In this document: positions 33,192-45,675 of the stretch, one piece after another
How positions within the stretch are numbered: position 1 is the first letter of the stretch
Layout: each line of letters begins with the position of its first letter
Translations under genes and position numbers: made by a program
Notes under the pieces: generated by a model
What the model was told of the DNA's origin: nothing
The model's database searches: none
What the model saw: only the letters and a program-made list of their open reading frames with translations
Origin: Laburnicola sp. R22_1
Lineage: Eukaryota; Ascomycota; Dothideomycetes; Pleosporales; Didymosphaeriaceae
Length of the DNA stretch: 64,000 nt
Assembly: GCA_014281115.1 (NCBI GenBank)
Contig: JACONQ010000002.1
Span: 1,178,001 to 1,242,000 of the forward strand
Reading direction: 5' to 3'

Positions 33192-33745
33192 ATGCAGCCC
33201 ACTGTCTGGACGATAATGTGTATGTGAACGCTGGTACTGGTTGTGCATATTTTTCTTTTCCTATCTCATCTCGAGGCATTGTTGGGCGCACTTGGCAGAA
33301 CCTTTGTTTCCTTGTTGGCCGGATGTCTCACCAGTAGTGTTAATGCTTGTTTCTTATATTTCCTACTGTCAATATATAGACAGAAAATCGAACATAGATT
33401 TTTCTATAACAAGTTGAACGCCTGCGACCGTGTCTTCTTGTTGTGACTATTCTGGCTTCGCGTGCATGCATGGACTCAAGCGAAAGCAATGGCCGTTGGT
33501 GTACATACATTTCGATTGTGTATCTATTCTCGACTGTGTTGTATCTGGACCGCCACAGTTCTGTTGTACAGTTGTAGTATCCCACGTCGTGATCAGCCCG
33601 TAATTCGTCGCTCTGGTTGGCCGAGGTTGTCGGCGGCAGATCGACGTCATGGAGCCGCGCGACAACACTGCACCCTGGTTCTGCTGCTTGCTGATCCTCG
33701 TCAAAGCTCGCGAACTTCGCAGCCGTACCACGGCGGCAAGCAACC
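33192..33745. other. intergenic, CFEM 3' UTR and NCA2 promoter
   Basis: 550 bases between tandem genes. T-rich sequence after the CFEM stop fits a 3' UTR. No other feature seen. Confidence 0.45.
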
Positions 33746-36046
33746 ATGAGTTTTGTGGTCGAGTAGGTTGCGCGTAACGCCGTCTGGCGATCCTCCAGCT
33801 GACAATTTCACACAGCCAGATCCGCTGCATCGACAGCCAGCTCGACCGCGTGCAGCTATCGACCGCTAACGACGACGGCGCGTTCGCAGCGGCCGCTGAG
33901 GACATCCGCGATCCGCAGCGGGTCGCAAGAATCGAACAGCTACAAGGGCTGATCAAGAGCTTGTCGACGACCCATTCGTCCAAGCATTCGCTTGTGCCTG
34001 CGGGTAGGATCAAGGCGATACTCCACGAAGCAGACATCTCATCGCAGTGTACAACGTGCGCATACCTGTTCGAGCAGGATGATTCTGGGAGCCGACATAG
34101 ACATGGCTCCGACGCGCATGATCCCTCGTACGAGCACGAGCTAGAATGGCTTCTGCTCAGCAAAGCTACCGCGCAGGCATACGGCTCCGTCCTGTCTACC
34201 ATCCTCGAACAGATGATCCCGCTCGAAGACGATATATGGTACTGGGATGACGTCCTCTCTACCTACCGCTTTGCCGGCCTGTATACGATCCAGACATCGC
34301 CGGTTCGCCTGTATAATTGGTCGAAGGACATATATCGCGATGTGAGAGACAGAGGTGGCCGGTTGGGTGATGGATGGAGAGAGTTTTATGCGCTTGTGAA
34401 GGACACGATCAAGGATAGAAACGTCAGGGAGGTGAAGAGGAGGGTTGTTAGTCCGTTGGGTATGGTTCGAAATGAGGGGAGGCGCAAGCAGGCGGCACTG
34501 AAGAGGATTAAAACGGTGAATGCGAATGCGTTGGGGGTATTGTTGGGCGAGGGGTTAAGCAATGAGAGGTACGTCTCCTTCACAGCGTGGATGAGTGATC
34601 TGGTGCTGTCCAACTGTTGTGGAGTGCTGGAGAATAATTCGTTGTGAACACGATGCGACTGGGCGGCAGTGCTGACACCTTTAGTATGCACGACGAAGGC
34701 TTTCAGACACCAGGCGAGTACGGAACCTCTGATAAGCGGCACCGGTGGAAAAGCACAGTAGCCAAGAGTATTGCACTCATGGACGCCGTCATACAGAACG
34801 TCAATGATGCAGAGCTGTCTGTCGATAAGTTCGACGACTCTGTCGCTGCGACAACCCAGGATGATTATTATTACGAACTACATGAGCCTTCAGGTGACCG
34901 CACTGCGACATCACTTAGGCCAGCCGATGTCGCCGCAAGATTGGACAACCTGCTTACTCACGCTCTACCCGCATATACGTCAAACTTCCAAGCCGTTGTC
35001 CGTGAGAATGGTCGACCGTCGCGTCTCATCCGCTACTGGTTGCCAATATCGATAGCTCTCGTGTCCTCTACCACGTTATTACGCATCTTCGTCAATCGCA
35101 GGGAAGAAATCCTCACTTGGGTACGTGAATTCGGTCAAACAGGCATCGATTTCTGGGCGAATTGGGTCGTCGAGCCCAGTAAGAAAGTCATTGGCACGAT
35201 TCGTCACGACGAAGACAGCGAAGTGTCAATCCTCAGCAAACGGAGCTTAGAGTCCGACAGGGCTAGCCTCGAGCGCATGGTCGTCGACTTCGCCGTTGCA
35301 CATCCCGAAGGCTCTGCGCTAAACGACACCCATGTAGCTGATATTCGCGCTAAAGTACGGGAAGGAGATCTGACGCCGGTCTTGAGAGCATACGAAAGGG
35401 ACATTCAGAGTCCTGTGAAAGGGGCTATAATGGGCAATTTGGCTAGTGCTCTATTGATCCAGGTGCAAAAGACGAAGGTCGATATTGAAGTAGCCATGAG
35501 CGGGATTGATTCGATACTGAAAAGTCAGGAACTGTTATTTGGGTACGTCTTCAGTTGCGGCGATGCTGAGGAGTCAGGGCTAACGTAGCACAGATTCATT
35601 GGCTTGACACCTGGCGTGCTCGTTTCCATTGGTGTGTATCGCTGGCTGAAGGGTGTGTTCAGCAGTCGGAAGGGCGTCAAACAATGGGCACGACAAGGGC
35701 AGCTCTTGCTGATATTGAGGTATGCTACCCGGCGATGGTGATCTTGTGACGGGCGTTGCAAACTTTGGTCGAAGGCACAAGGGCTGACAGCCGCAGGAAC
35801 ATTGACCGTATCCTCGTCGGTGCGACACCCACCGAGTTCGGCGAGATCTCATACAGGGACCACGGCCTGCTTCTTTGTGAGGTACACCTGTTGAGACAAG
35901 AAGCCAGTGGAGTGCTCCCGCGTCGCATCTTCCACGACTTCCTTGTTGAGATTGACGAGCTCGTCGATGTGCGATCAGGGTTGGAGCGCCAGCAGAAAGT
36001 GGTTGAGCGGATACGATGGGCATACTCGAAGTGGCTCACCTCTTAG
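33746..36046 (+). CDS. NCA2: NCA2-like mitochondrial protein (nuclear control of ATPase 2)
   Basis: Integral mitochondrial protein. In yeast, Nca2 with Nca3 regulates mitochondrial ATP6/ATP8 mRNA. Exons 33746-33762, 33816-34568, 34685-35542, 35594-35719 and 35797-36046 give 667 residues. The first exon is only 17 nt and gives MSFVVD, which splices to QIRCIDSQLDRVQLST, the family N-terminus. Landmarks: DDIWYWDDVLSTYRFAGLYT, GVLLGEGLSNE, a membrane segment RYWLPISIALVSSTTLLRIF, the NCA2-domain segment VKGAIMGNLASALLIQVQK, KTKVDIEVAMSGIDSILKSQ with LLFGFIGLTPGVLVSIGVYR (second membrane segment), then RNIDRILVGATP and the C-terminal helix ending YSKWLTS. Introns have good branch sites, for example GGCTAAC before exon 4. 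Length matches the family. Confidence 0.94.
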
Positions 36047-36667
36047 CGCGGTGGGAGGGGAGAAAGATGGGTGGTGAGAGTAGGCTCGTCGGCTCGTAGG
36101 CTCATAGGCTCGCAGGATGAGTGTAGATAGCGTAGCGTACGCGTACACATATACATTTATACAGATGGCTATCGATAAAAGATATGACACTAGTCCTTGA
36201 CGTTGGTCGGGCTACCTTGACGCTGGATGTGTTCTAGCTGTCGACTAACACGGCGTCTGGACTCTGGACCATGGCTGGCGGCGTGGGCACGGTGGCATCG
36301 CTGCGGCGAACGACAGGGTTGTGTTCGCTTGTTTCCCAGCTTGGCGACGCTCGACATGGTCAACCAACGGTTCCTACCGATAGGCAGTGAGTACCTGCCC
36401 TTCATTCACCACTGCTTGGACCACGACGCAAACACGGCCATACGCCATACACCATACGCCCGCCACCCACCGCGCCTCTAGAGAGCTCCGACGGCTGCTG
36501 ACGACACGCTTCCTCCCTCTTACCTCCGTCTCACCGCCGCACCGTCCCCTCCCCTCGGCGATACGTACACGACACAGCCCAGCCCAACTCCGACGCCGAC
36601 GTGGGCGGGTGCAACGCCGCAACCTACTTGAGAGACGACGCGCGCGGCACAGCGGACGCTCCCCATC
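36047..36667. other. intergenic between NCA2 and Rab genes
   Basis: A short imperfect tandem repeat of the GTAGGCTC type lies at about 36083-36118, just after the NCA2 stop. The right part should hold the Rab promoter and leader. No gene called. Confidence 0.45.
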
Positions 36668-37502
36668 ATGGCGGGCACACGGAACTACGACTTTCTCGTA
36701 AGGACACCTCTGCGCGGCTCGCGACGGGCCCACGGCCGCCCGAGCCCATGCCCCTCCTCCCAACCGGCTGTGCTGACCTGTACCACGCATAGATCAAACT
36801 GCTCCTGATCGGCGACTCGGGCGTCGGCAAGTCGTGCTGTCTGCTGCGCTTCAGCGAAGACTCGTTCACGCCGTCCTTCATCACCACCATCGGAATCGAC
36901 TTCAAGATCCGGACCATCGAGCTCGACGGCAAGCGCGTGAAGCTGCAAATATGGGACACGGCGGGCCAGGAGCGCTTCCGCACCATCACGACGGCGTACT
37001 ACAGAGGCGCCATGGGCATCCTGCTGGTCTATGACGTGACGGACGAGAGGAGTTTCAATAGTATGTCGCTCCTGCGCTGACGTCTCACCCCCTCCAGCAC
37101 TGCGTCATATGGACTGCGTGTCGACAAAGACACATGCTAGGTACTTGGGGAGACTGCTGGTGCTAACGTGCGAGCACAGACATCCGCACATGGTTCTCCA
37201 ACGTGGAGCAACACGCCACCGAAGGCGTCAACAAGATCCTCATCGGCAACAAGTGCGACTGGGAAGAGAAGCGCGCCGTCTCCACCGAGCGCGGTCAGGC
37301 CCTTGCAGACGAGCTCGGCATCCCGTTCCTCGAGGTCTCCGCAAAGAGCAACATCAACGTCGACGAGGCTTTCTACAGCTTAGCTGCCGACATCAAGAAG
37401 AGGTTGATTGACAGCGCGCGGACAGAGGTCCCCGCAAATAAGGTGGACGTGGGAGGCGATGCGGGCAGCTCAGGAGGTGGCATGGGTGGGAAGTGCTGCT
37501 AA
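36668..37502 (+). CDS. SEC4: Sec4/Rab8-type secretory GTPase
   Basis: Small GTPase that directs post-Golgi vesicles to the hyphal tip through the exocyst. Exons 36668-36697, 36793-37060 and 37180-37502 give 206 residues; introns 95 and 119 bp. Motifs: P-loop [16 protein letters not shown] (residues 15-30), effector [14 protein letters not shown] (41-54) diagnostic for Rab8/Sec4, [20 protein letters not shown] (64-83), GNKCDW (122-127, the N/TKxD site), EVSAKSN (151-157), and the prenylated C-terminus GGKCC. All GTP-binding residues are present. The start is fixed by the family N-terminus [18 protein letters not shown] minus-strand open frame over exon 2 is a shadow. Confidence 0.97.
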
Positions 37503-38545
37503 GTAAGGACAAGGCCAAAGCGAACAAACAAGGCATGTTCGTTGGCTGTGTTGGACGAGCGCTTCATCGACCAGACTTGCTTTACGCATAGAAGCGCACT
37601 TGCAAGCGGAGCGAGAGGACGCATGCCACACCATTTGGACAGCAACCCAAAGTAACTCCATCCCACGTCTGACCAAACTTTTCTGAAAGCGCCGAGTTAT
37701 CGTCATAAGACAGGCAGCATCGACATGTAGTCATTTTTCTCCCTTTTTCAACTCCGCTGTACCTTTTTTTTTGAATTCCCCTTTTTCCTAGCCGTCTTTG
37801 TCTGCATTTGGCGTTTTGGGGCGCGCGGGAAGGGCTGTGGGTATGTTTGGTTTATACTACACTATACTACCTCTTCTTCTTCTTTTTTTTTGTGAATGGC
37901 ATCTTGTACATGCACGTGCACGTATGAATGCAGGTGTCGAGTCTAACTATTTGATGACCTTGCTTTGCTGTGGGTGCCGGGCTTGGGGACTAATCTGGAA
38001 CTTTGTTTTACGCCTGCGTATCGTATGTGGACGCGGCTGTTTGAGGGGTCGCGTGGCTATGCGAAAACGTGTGGGAGGCTAGATGCGTGGCGATGGTGAG
38101 GGAAAGGATTGCTGCTTTTGGGTGGGAGGGACTGTTTGCGGAAGGGTCGGGGTGCCTCGTGCTGGCGGGATTGAGACAGGGTTTCGCGTGGGCCACGGAG
38201 AGGTGAGACAGGTAGGAACCGAGGTTAGTGGTATGGGATGGGATGGGATAGGATGAAATGGAGATGTAGGGTGGTGCTGGGGGGAGGATAGATCCGTGTG
38301 CGAGGTACGTAGTGTGTTGGTGTTGTGCGGTGTACGGCTTTTGCGTTACTCTTTGTTGTGGTACTTCGATCATAATGGGTATATCCAATGGTATGAATGG
38401 TTACAAAGTCCATCCAGCCTGAAGCCCGTCTACAAACTCCCATCTATCCAACGTGCTATACTGCACATCCACTCTCCACCCAACCGCCCCACCCATTAAC
38501 CGCACAGAACCACTCCTCCCACTTCCCCTCCCACTCCCCTCCACA
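37503..38545. other. 3' intergenic region between convergent genes
   Basis: Sec4 and the MFS gene converge here. Contains T- and G-rich 3' UTR-like sequence and a short GGGAT tandem run near 38233-38250. No gene called. Confidence 0.45.
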
Positions 38546-40378
38546 CTACAAACTAGCCTTCCCCCTACTCTCAAACGGCAAAGCAAGCACCAACAGCCCC
38601 GAAGCAATAAACAAAGCCCCACTCGCATACACGGGCGCACTCGTCTCCAGATTCGCAAACATGGCCACAATAGGCGCCATGATGCCGAAGATGCGATTCG
38701 CCGATGCGGTAATGGCGTTGCCCGTGCCGCGGTCTTTGGTCGGGAAGATCTCGGGCGTGTACGAGTAGAGGACAGCGTACATGATGTTGGACATGAAGTT
38801 GTAGGCGCAGTTCCTGGGCCACGCGTGTTAGCTGGTGGAGAAGAAAGAGGAGAGAAAAATGGGGAAGGGTACGTACCATCCGAGGAGCGCGTCCGAGTTC
38901 AGTGCTGTGGTGGAGCAGAAAAGTAAGACGCCTGTGAGTACGGTCGAGGCTGTGAGCGTGCCTTTTCGGCCTATGCGCGGACGCTCGACGAGGTAGCCGC
39001 CTAGAAGGCAGCCTGGGACGCCGAGCACAGCGATGATGAGGCTGTTCCTGTAGGTGAGGTAGGTGGAGCCATCGCCGAAGTCGACGCCGCGGGTGGACTG
39101 GATGTATGGGAGGAAGGCGTTGTACAGTGGGAATCCTAGGCCGATGAATGCCCATACTAGGGTGATGAGCGCGGTGCTGTAGGCCAGCTTCTTGGATGCG
39201 AAGAGCGCTTTGATGTGGCTTAGGTTGATCTTTTCCAGGTTCCTTTTGACGGCGGCCGCGGCGGGCGATTGGGGCTGGACGGCGGAACCCAGAGGGGCGA
39301 GGTGGTTGCACAGTTCCAGCTCTTCAACGGTCAGGGTCGTCGTCTTGCCGTTCCTGCGCGCGACTTCGTGCACCACTTTGACCGCCTCGGCGTCCTGCCC
39401 CTTGCCCATCAAGTACTTGGGACTCTCGTAGATGGTGAAGAATACAAAGCGCGAGAAAAACATGATCATGGCGACCGTACCCATGACAATCATGAAACAC
39501 CTCCATCCCATGTTCATCCCCTTGGTGCACGTCTCGTCCGTCTCTTGACACGTCATGTTCCCCAGCAACGGCCACGCCACCAGCGTAGCAAACACCTGCG
39601 CAAGAGCCCAGTCGATACTCAGAACCGTCAACAACCACTGATGCGAACCCGGTAAAAATTCCAAGAAAATCGCCGAATCGACGGGCAAATTGCCGCCTAC
39701 GCCGACACTCCATAGCGCAGCGAAGACGCCGATGGCAGCGAAATTGGGGGAGCCAGCAGCGACGAGGCCAAAGACGGCGGTGATGCCGATGGTGAGGTTG
39801 AAGGCCCAGCGGCGGCCGAAGATGTCACAGCCGAAGCCCCAGAAGATGGCGCCGGCGAGGAGGCCAATGTTTTGTGCCAGAGTGAGGTAGGGGGCGCGTG
39901 TGGGGTGGAATTCTAGGCGCACTGGGGGGAGGATGAGTGAGGTGACGATGGGCCAGAGGTTGTCCGAGGCCCAGCCGAAGCCGATGACTATGAAGAGCTG
40001 GAGGGATGTTAGCTTAGAAGTGAATTGCCGGGGAGATGGGGAGAGGGTAAAGCGTCTGTAGATGTATAAGAAATACATGGTCGGTACAGCTCTGTATGCA
40101 CATGGCGATTGGAAACCGAGCTGCTCTCAGAAGCCATGTCGGTAGCTGTCTGATCGTACATGTACGGGAACATGTACGGGAACGTTATGCCTTACCTGCC
40201 ATTGATACCGGCCCATACCGATATCTTGAATCGCCTTATTCAACACCCTCGCCTTGGCCTCATACACGGGATCCAACGTGCCCTCGCCCAGCACCGCAGC
40301 AGGAGCTTCCTGCAACGAACTCACCACCACCTCTTGCTCGTCATCATCCTCCCTACCACTCTTCACCGCAGCACTCAT
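38546..40378 (-). CDS. MFS transporter, SV2-like
   Basis: Plasma-membrane or vacuolar major-facilitator transporter; substrate unknown. Exons 40378-40196, 39997-38877 and 38813-38546 give 523 residues; introns 198 and 63 bp. The N-terminal cytoplasmic tail is acidic and leads into IQDIGMGRYQWQLFIVIGFGWASDNLW, the start of TM1 in SV2-like fungal MFS proteins. FWGFGCDIFGRRWAFNLTI is the loop 2-3 MFS signature (D..GRR). ALWSVGVGGNLPVDSAIFLEFLP is the conserved TM4 stretch. The C-half has YLVERPRIGRKG (loop 8-9) and YSYTPEIFPTKDRGTGNAI (TM10-11 signature). Twelve hydrophobic segments are likely. It is the last intact gene before the AT-rich island that starts ~550 bp upstream of its start, so its promoter lies next to RIP-mutated repeats. 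It may belong to the inositol/phosphate/aromatic-acid branch; I cannot tell. Confidence 0.93.
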
Positions 40379-40920
40379 CCTGTCCTTCTAATTCCAGTTC
40401 TGATCCCCAAAACCACTTAAAGTGCGTTGAATTTCGTACGTGCCGACGGTGCCGTAATGCGTCGAGCACCAGGGTAGAATAAGAAGAAAGATCAAAGTAT
40501 GTAGCGGCAACCAGTGTTATTAAAAAGTGAGAGGTCCGGAGAACTCGCCATGCATGGGGTACGTTGGGGAACTGCCTGCTTAGGCTTAGTGTGGAGAACT
40601 GAAAGGCGATGTGCGACCCGGGCGTTGGTATCGCAATGTCGTGATCGGCTTCCGAGATATCGTTATGCGCCTTTATACGAAGGGCAGCACTGCAGCAGGT
40701 TAGTTTGGAGGGGCCGCAGAACGGTGCACTTTTTTTCTCCGGTCTCCGCGCGGTCTTGAAGACCCATAGATGGGGCATAAGTAGTCTAGCGTTAGGTAGA
40801 ACTAGAAGGGAATCGTGAATGCATGGTGCCGAATTGCTACGAACACGTTCAAACGAGTGGTGATCGGCGGCGTGGGGTCAGATCGACCCGAGCGCTAATG
40901 ATAACAACTATCACATGTTC
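40379..40920. promoter_or_regulatory. MFS promoter region at the edge of the AT-rich island
   Basis: Normal composition until about 40900, then an abrupt switch to AT-rich repeat DNA. No other feature seen. Confidence 0.5.
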
Positions 40921-41348
40921 TACTGAGGCAACAAAGTTAAAAGCCCTTAGCGAAAGAGTTAATTTTGTACTAATTACAGTAGTGTAGTAAACGCTTAAAG
41001 TAGGTAAAGTTAGCATAGGTAAAAAAAGCTAAAAATATAATACTACTAATCTTCTTTAGTACCTATTTATTATCCTTAGTAGCGTTCCTAAAGTTATTTA
41101 CTAAGGTACTAGCCTTTTTTAAAGCAAATTTAAATAGAATATAAAAGAATTTATTAGGGTAGAGTGTTAGAAAGCTTAGGTAACTAATAATTAAAAAAGT
41201 TAATATTAATAGAATCTACGTATGGGTGCCAGCCAAAGATGCTGGCTAAGCTCATGAGGCGCGCGAGGCGCGCTAGTACCTAATCGGGACTAGTGCTAGG
41301 GAAACCTTAGTAGTCAGCATAAGGTAACTCTAACCTAGTTCTATAACA
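40921..41348. repeat. island edge: inverted-repeat end and LTR fragment
   Basis: 40921-40976 is an inverted copy of 29703-29757 (core CTGAGGCAACAA and CCCTTAGCGAAA). 41226-41348 keeps more GC, contains the hairpin GCCAGC...GCTGGC, and read on the minus strand begins TGTTATAGAACTAGG right after a purine-rich tract. That is how a 3' LTR of a minus-strand gypsy element starts. The LTR's far end is not resolved. Confidence 0.5.
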
Positions 41349-43724
41349 CTATTCTTTTCTCTAATAAGCTTCGTCCTTAAAGCTCTATTTTAAATTTAAC
41401 CCGCTAGTTCTAAATAGGCAACTAATATACAATCCTCTAGTTATAATTATCTATACTATATTCTTCTAAGATAGGTTATTTCTAAGCGTGTTATATATAT
41501 AATAAGTAGTTAGCGACTAGCTGCAAAGCAAGTTTACTGTAATTAACTATTAAGAGTAGCGTACTTAGTAAGCTGGGCGCCTTTTCTATACTAGTAATAA
41601 TAATAATAGAGATTTTTATACTAAGTAATAATTATAGTAGTAAATATAACTCTTATTATAATTTACTATAATTTACTATAATTTACTATAAATTACTATA
41701 AGTCTAATCTATCTCTTATCTAATCTACTAAACTGCTATTTGCTCCTCTGCTCTCTTTAGAAATACCATTATAGGTAGTTATAAGACGTTAGAATAACGG
41801 TAATAGAAGTCTATTAGTAACTCTTAACAACTAGTAATATTATAATAAGGCGTCTAATTTAGCTTATTATAGCTCTTTTATTTAACTAGATAGTGTAAAA
41901 GGCCTTTGTGGCTATTAGTAGAATTCTTATACTATTAGTCTATCTTATAGTCTAATATATTCTCTATATTATAGATAGGGAGATCCTCCTTTATAGCCAC
42001 TAGCCCTTATAGATTCTAGCGTTAATCTAGTAGGGGATCTATTGCTTGGAGGTGTAGCAACTAGAGATAAAACTAAGAATAGATATTCTTTAAATTATTA
42101 TGAGTAGTAAGGTCTAACTTAAACACTTTACTATTAAAGTTCTTAATAATTTTAAGAGGCCCTAAATTCTTATAAAATAGTTTATAACTATTCTTACGCG
42201 TATAGATATTACGCGTGTTTAGTATAACTTAGTTATCTACTTTAAACTTTAGTGTAGGTATTCTCTTATTATTAGCGTACTTCTCTATCTTAGCTTACGC
42301 TTACACTAAGCTATGCTATAAGTAAACCTTTAAGTTCTTAATTCTTGCTAGCAAGTAATTAGCGGCCTAGGCATTATAGGCAGCTTACTATCTAGGCGGT
42401 AGTTAACTAGTAGGCTCTAACCTAGACTAGAGTAGGTAGCCCTTTGTGGTCTTAAATAGTGTTGTGCCTATAATAGTGCTTCTACTACTATTTGCTTTAA
42501 ACTTCGCTATTAGTAGCATTTCTATCTAGTTACGTTAGTTATAATAAATAAACAACTGTAAATATGACTTTAATGCCTAATTTGCTATTTTTGTCTAACT
42601 ATCTATTTTAGAATAGGTAATAGTAGACAGTAAGGGCTTCGTTTCTATATAGTCGCAAAGATAGCGCTAGAAATATAATATAAATTATAATTTGTAGTCT
42701 AACACTATCTTAGCTAAATAACCTTCCTTACGCTATATATACTTAATAAAAGCCTATACGTAGGTGTCTATATCTAAGGATATAAGCGGCACAAATTTTT
42801 TCTTCTTAGATAATTAGTCTACTATAACTATAATATAATAATAGTTGCGACCATAATAGTGTGACTTTAGTAGGAGCAAAATAAAGTCGACTAACACGCT
42901 AGTCTAGTAGGAGTCTAAGATAGGCAGCGGGTAAAGCAGCCCATACTTACCTTTCTACTTTAACTTTAACCTAGAGCAAGTTAAGTAGTTCTTTATATAT
43001 CTAGTAATAGTGTCTATACTATTAGACTAGTAGTAATAGTATAATAGCTTGTAAAATATCTTATACTTACTACTATATTCTCTAGGCATAGTGTTATAAT
43101 AAAGCTTAATAATAAATATATAAAGTTTGTTATTAAAAAGAATAAATAATTTATCGCGTATGTATATAAAGCTATTATTAATTTTAACGTCTTAGAGTTT
43201 TAGACGAATACCTTTCTTATAGTATATATTGTATGATAACTAATAAGCACTATCTATCTTAGCTTTAACTATCCTCTATATAACTTTATTTATTATAGTG
43301 GCGTTGCGTACTTACTATATAACGTCCACGCTAGTATTAAGACTATTTTAAGTAGAGGCTTTATTCTAACTATTAGACGTAAAGACTTCCTTGCTAAGCG
43401 TATATATTATGTGAGAAAGGTCCGTAACCTTTATTATTAGAGATTCTATAAGGATCTGGGCCAGGTATATAGCGTGCTACAATCCGTTGTTATAACCTAG
43501 ATAGGCCTTAATAACTTTCTCTAATAAGATAGTTTATTATTAACATATTCTATCAGTAGCCCGGACAGATTAGTAGCCCGGACAGTTTTTCTTGGCAACT
43601 TCGAGGTCCCTCATAACTCATTATAGAACACCACCAACGTTGCTTTATAGTGACTCATAATAACCTACTATAACTTACAATATACCAAGTTACTATTTAA
43701 TCTACTTTTTACGTCGTGCAGCCT

Positions 43725-43753
43725 CTTTGCGCGGCTGCAGCAGCCGCGCAAAG
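43725..43753. repeat. perfect 29-bp GC-rich palindrome inside the pogo element
   Basis: Two 14-bp arms (CTTTGCGCGGCTGC and its exact complement) around one central A. It is GC-rich in an AT-rich setting and lies in the untranslated 3' part of the pogo element. Confidence 0.85.
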
Positions 43754-44314
43754 CTAAGGAGTCTTTCTTGGCAATACGAACTTACAACAAGACTCCCTAT
43801 AATATACGATATATTATCTACCATACTATACGTAGGCAATATATAGTATACTTATTGTGATTCGCAGTAAAGCATACTATATCTTAAGTAGTACTTTATC
43901 TAATTTTTAGTCACTAAGTGTGTACTATTGCAAGATAAAGTTAACCCGTCATTTTTGGCCTTATAGTAACCTATAATAAAATCACTCTAATTTACTATTA
44001 ACACTATCTGAAAATAAGCCGCTAAGGGTAACATTTAACTCCTCCTCTATCTCTTTATCTATCTGACAGGTCCTTGAGTTGTGCCCAAGCTCTCCGCACC
44101 TCCCACAGCGGCGTTGTGTTAAGGGACCTACCTCTCCCTCACTACTACCTCACGCCCTTTTTAATAACTTTACCCTAATAGAAGGGCTTTCTACTCCCAA
44201 ATCTGCTCCCTGAGCAAAGCCTAGCGTCCCACCTTTCTAAATGCGCTTTCTTTTACGCGTTTTTTACTTTGTTAGAACCTTAATTTGCTCCTTAAGTTCC
44301 TTAATACAGGTCTC

Positions 44315-45675
44315 TTAAAGTACACTATAGTAGAGCATGAGTTTAGCACCTTTTATAAGCTGTGAGTAGCTCGATTTAGTATTAGGTAGAGACCGAATAA
44401 AAGAGTCGCGTACGAGCTTTGACTGGGATCTAAACTCAAGGGTATTGCTTGGGGTCCTGGCTTGCCATGGTGTATCTGGTGGGGTACCCTGAGATGGAGT
44501 GTGAATACGCACATTAAGGCGATCTACTACTACTAACGCATCTAAAAGAATAAGCCTAGAGGCCTTAAAGGCTTTCTTATAGTTTTCTAGTGTAAACATA
44601 TTAAAAAACGCGTTGCAAAAGGCCAATAGGAAGCCCTTTTTGTTAATATAAAAGACGCATTAGCGCGCCAAGTCCCGCACGCGCTGGGAGTACTTTAGCT
44701 TTAGTAGCGCGAAACAGACCACATTAAGCGGCTGGAGGATATAAGATGAGTGCGCTGGCATACAGAGTGTTAGAATCTTCTGTTCTAGGTAATAATCCTT
44801 AAAATTCTGGGAGTGGTGGCTCTTATAGCTATCTAGAATAAGTAACCTCTATAACCCCACTATGCGCGGTCTTGTATACGCGTTAAAGTGCTTCAACCAC
44901 GCGACTCTAAGCTCGCTGTTAGTCTAGCTAGTCTTAGAGACTAAGAGCTTTTAATCGCGGGAGATACTAGTCTCCTTATACTACGCTAAGATGTGGACTC
45001 GCCCTTTGTAGATAATGAAGGGTGGGGCAGTATACTTAGCAGCGCAAATATTCTAAATTACTATAACCCACTTGCGGTTGCCTAGCTAAACAAGCGTAGG
45101 TTAAGAATGTCTTTCTAAATAGTTATAACCTTTATTAAGCTAATAACTCCTATCTAGAAGCCTATCTTATTAAAGTTATAGATATCTTTATCCTGCACTC
45201 TATACTTGGCTTTTATGTCCTCTACTAGCTGAAACCACGCGTTTATAACCTCTAGGTCTTTCTATTATATCCTCTGTTAGTCCTTCGCTTAATTAAAAGC
45301 TATTTTAAGCTTAGGTACGCGCTTTATAAAGCGCTAAGCCTAGCATTATTCTATAGGGTTTCTGTGCCGCGCAGCTAGCAGTTTGTTGGCCATATCTTCT
45401 ACCTTACCTAGCCAGGGTGCAAATCCTCGCGAATCTAGGTTGAGGATATACTATATGAGCGTCTACTCTTTAGTTGTGGTGAGCTTTGCCATGCCTAATT
45501 GTGTATCTGCTTAGGCAGTGATTTTGTTAATTTGATTGCTTAGTGTAGACTTTGGGATATTATATACTGCAGCAGTGCGTCGCAGGCTTGAAATTTGCTT
45601 ATTCTAATAGGCGTGAAGGGCAAGCTCAATTCTGCCTTCTTAATTAGATGATAACGCGTTGTGTTGTTAAGACAT
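44315..45675 (-). pseudogene. pogo-family transposase, inactivated
   Basis: Read on the minus strand from the ATG at 45675. The N-terminal HTH_psq-type region (NKQISSLRRTAAVYNIPKST, then KLTTTKE*TLI*YILNLDS) is followed by the DDE_1 catalytic core. The core reads LLILDSYKSHHSQNFKDYYL and LCMPAHSSYILQPLNVVCF, where the family has LDVGCF, so one catalytic Asp is Asn. The C-terminal tail 44626-44315 is still open for 103 codons. Several CAG/CAA (Gln) codons are TAG/TAA, and the length is not a multiple of three, so at least one indel is present. Usual family length is ~500-550 residues. Confidence 0.82.

Noticed and set aside
36374..36790. 138-codon minus-strand open frame over the Rab promoter and first exon
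   Set aside because: Arg/Gly-rich shadow opposite a well-supported gene start.
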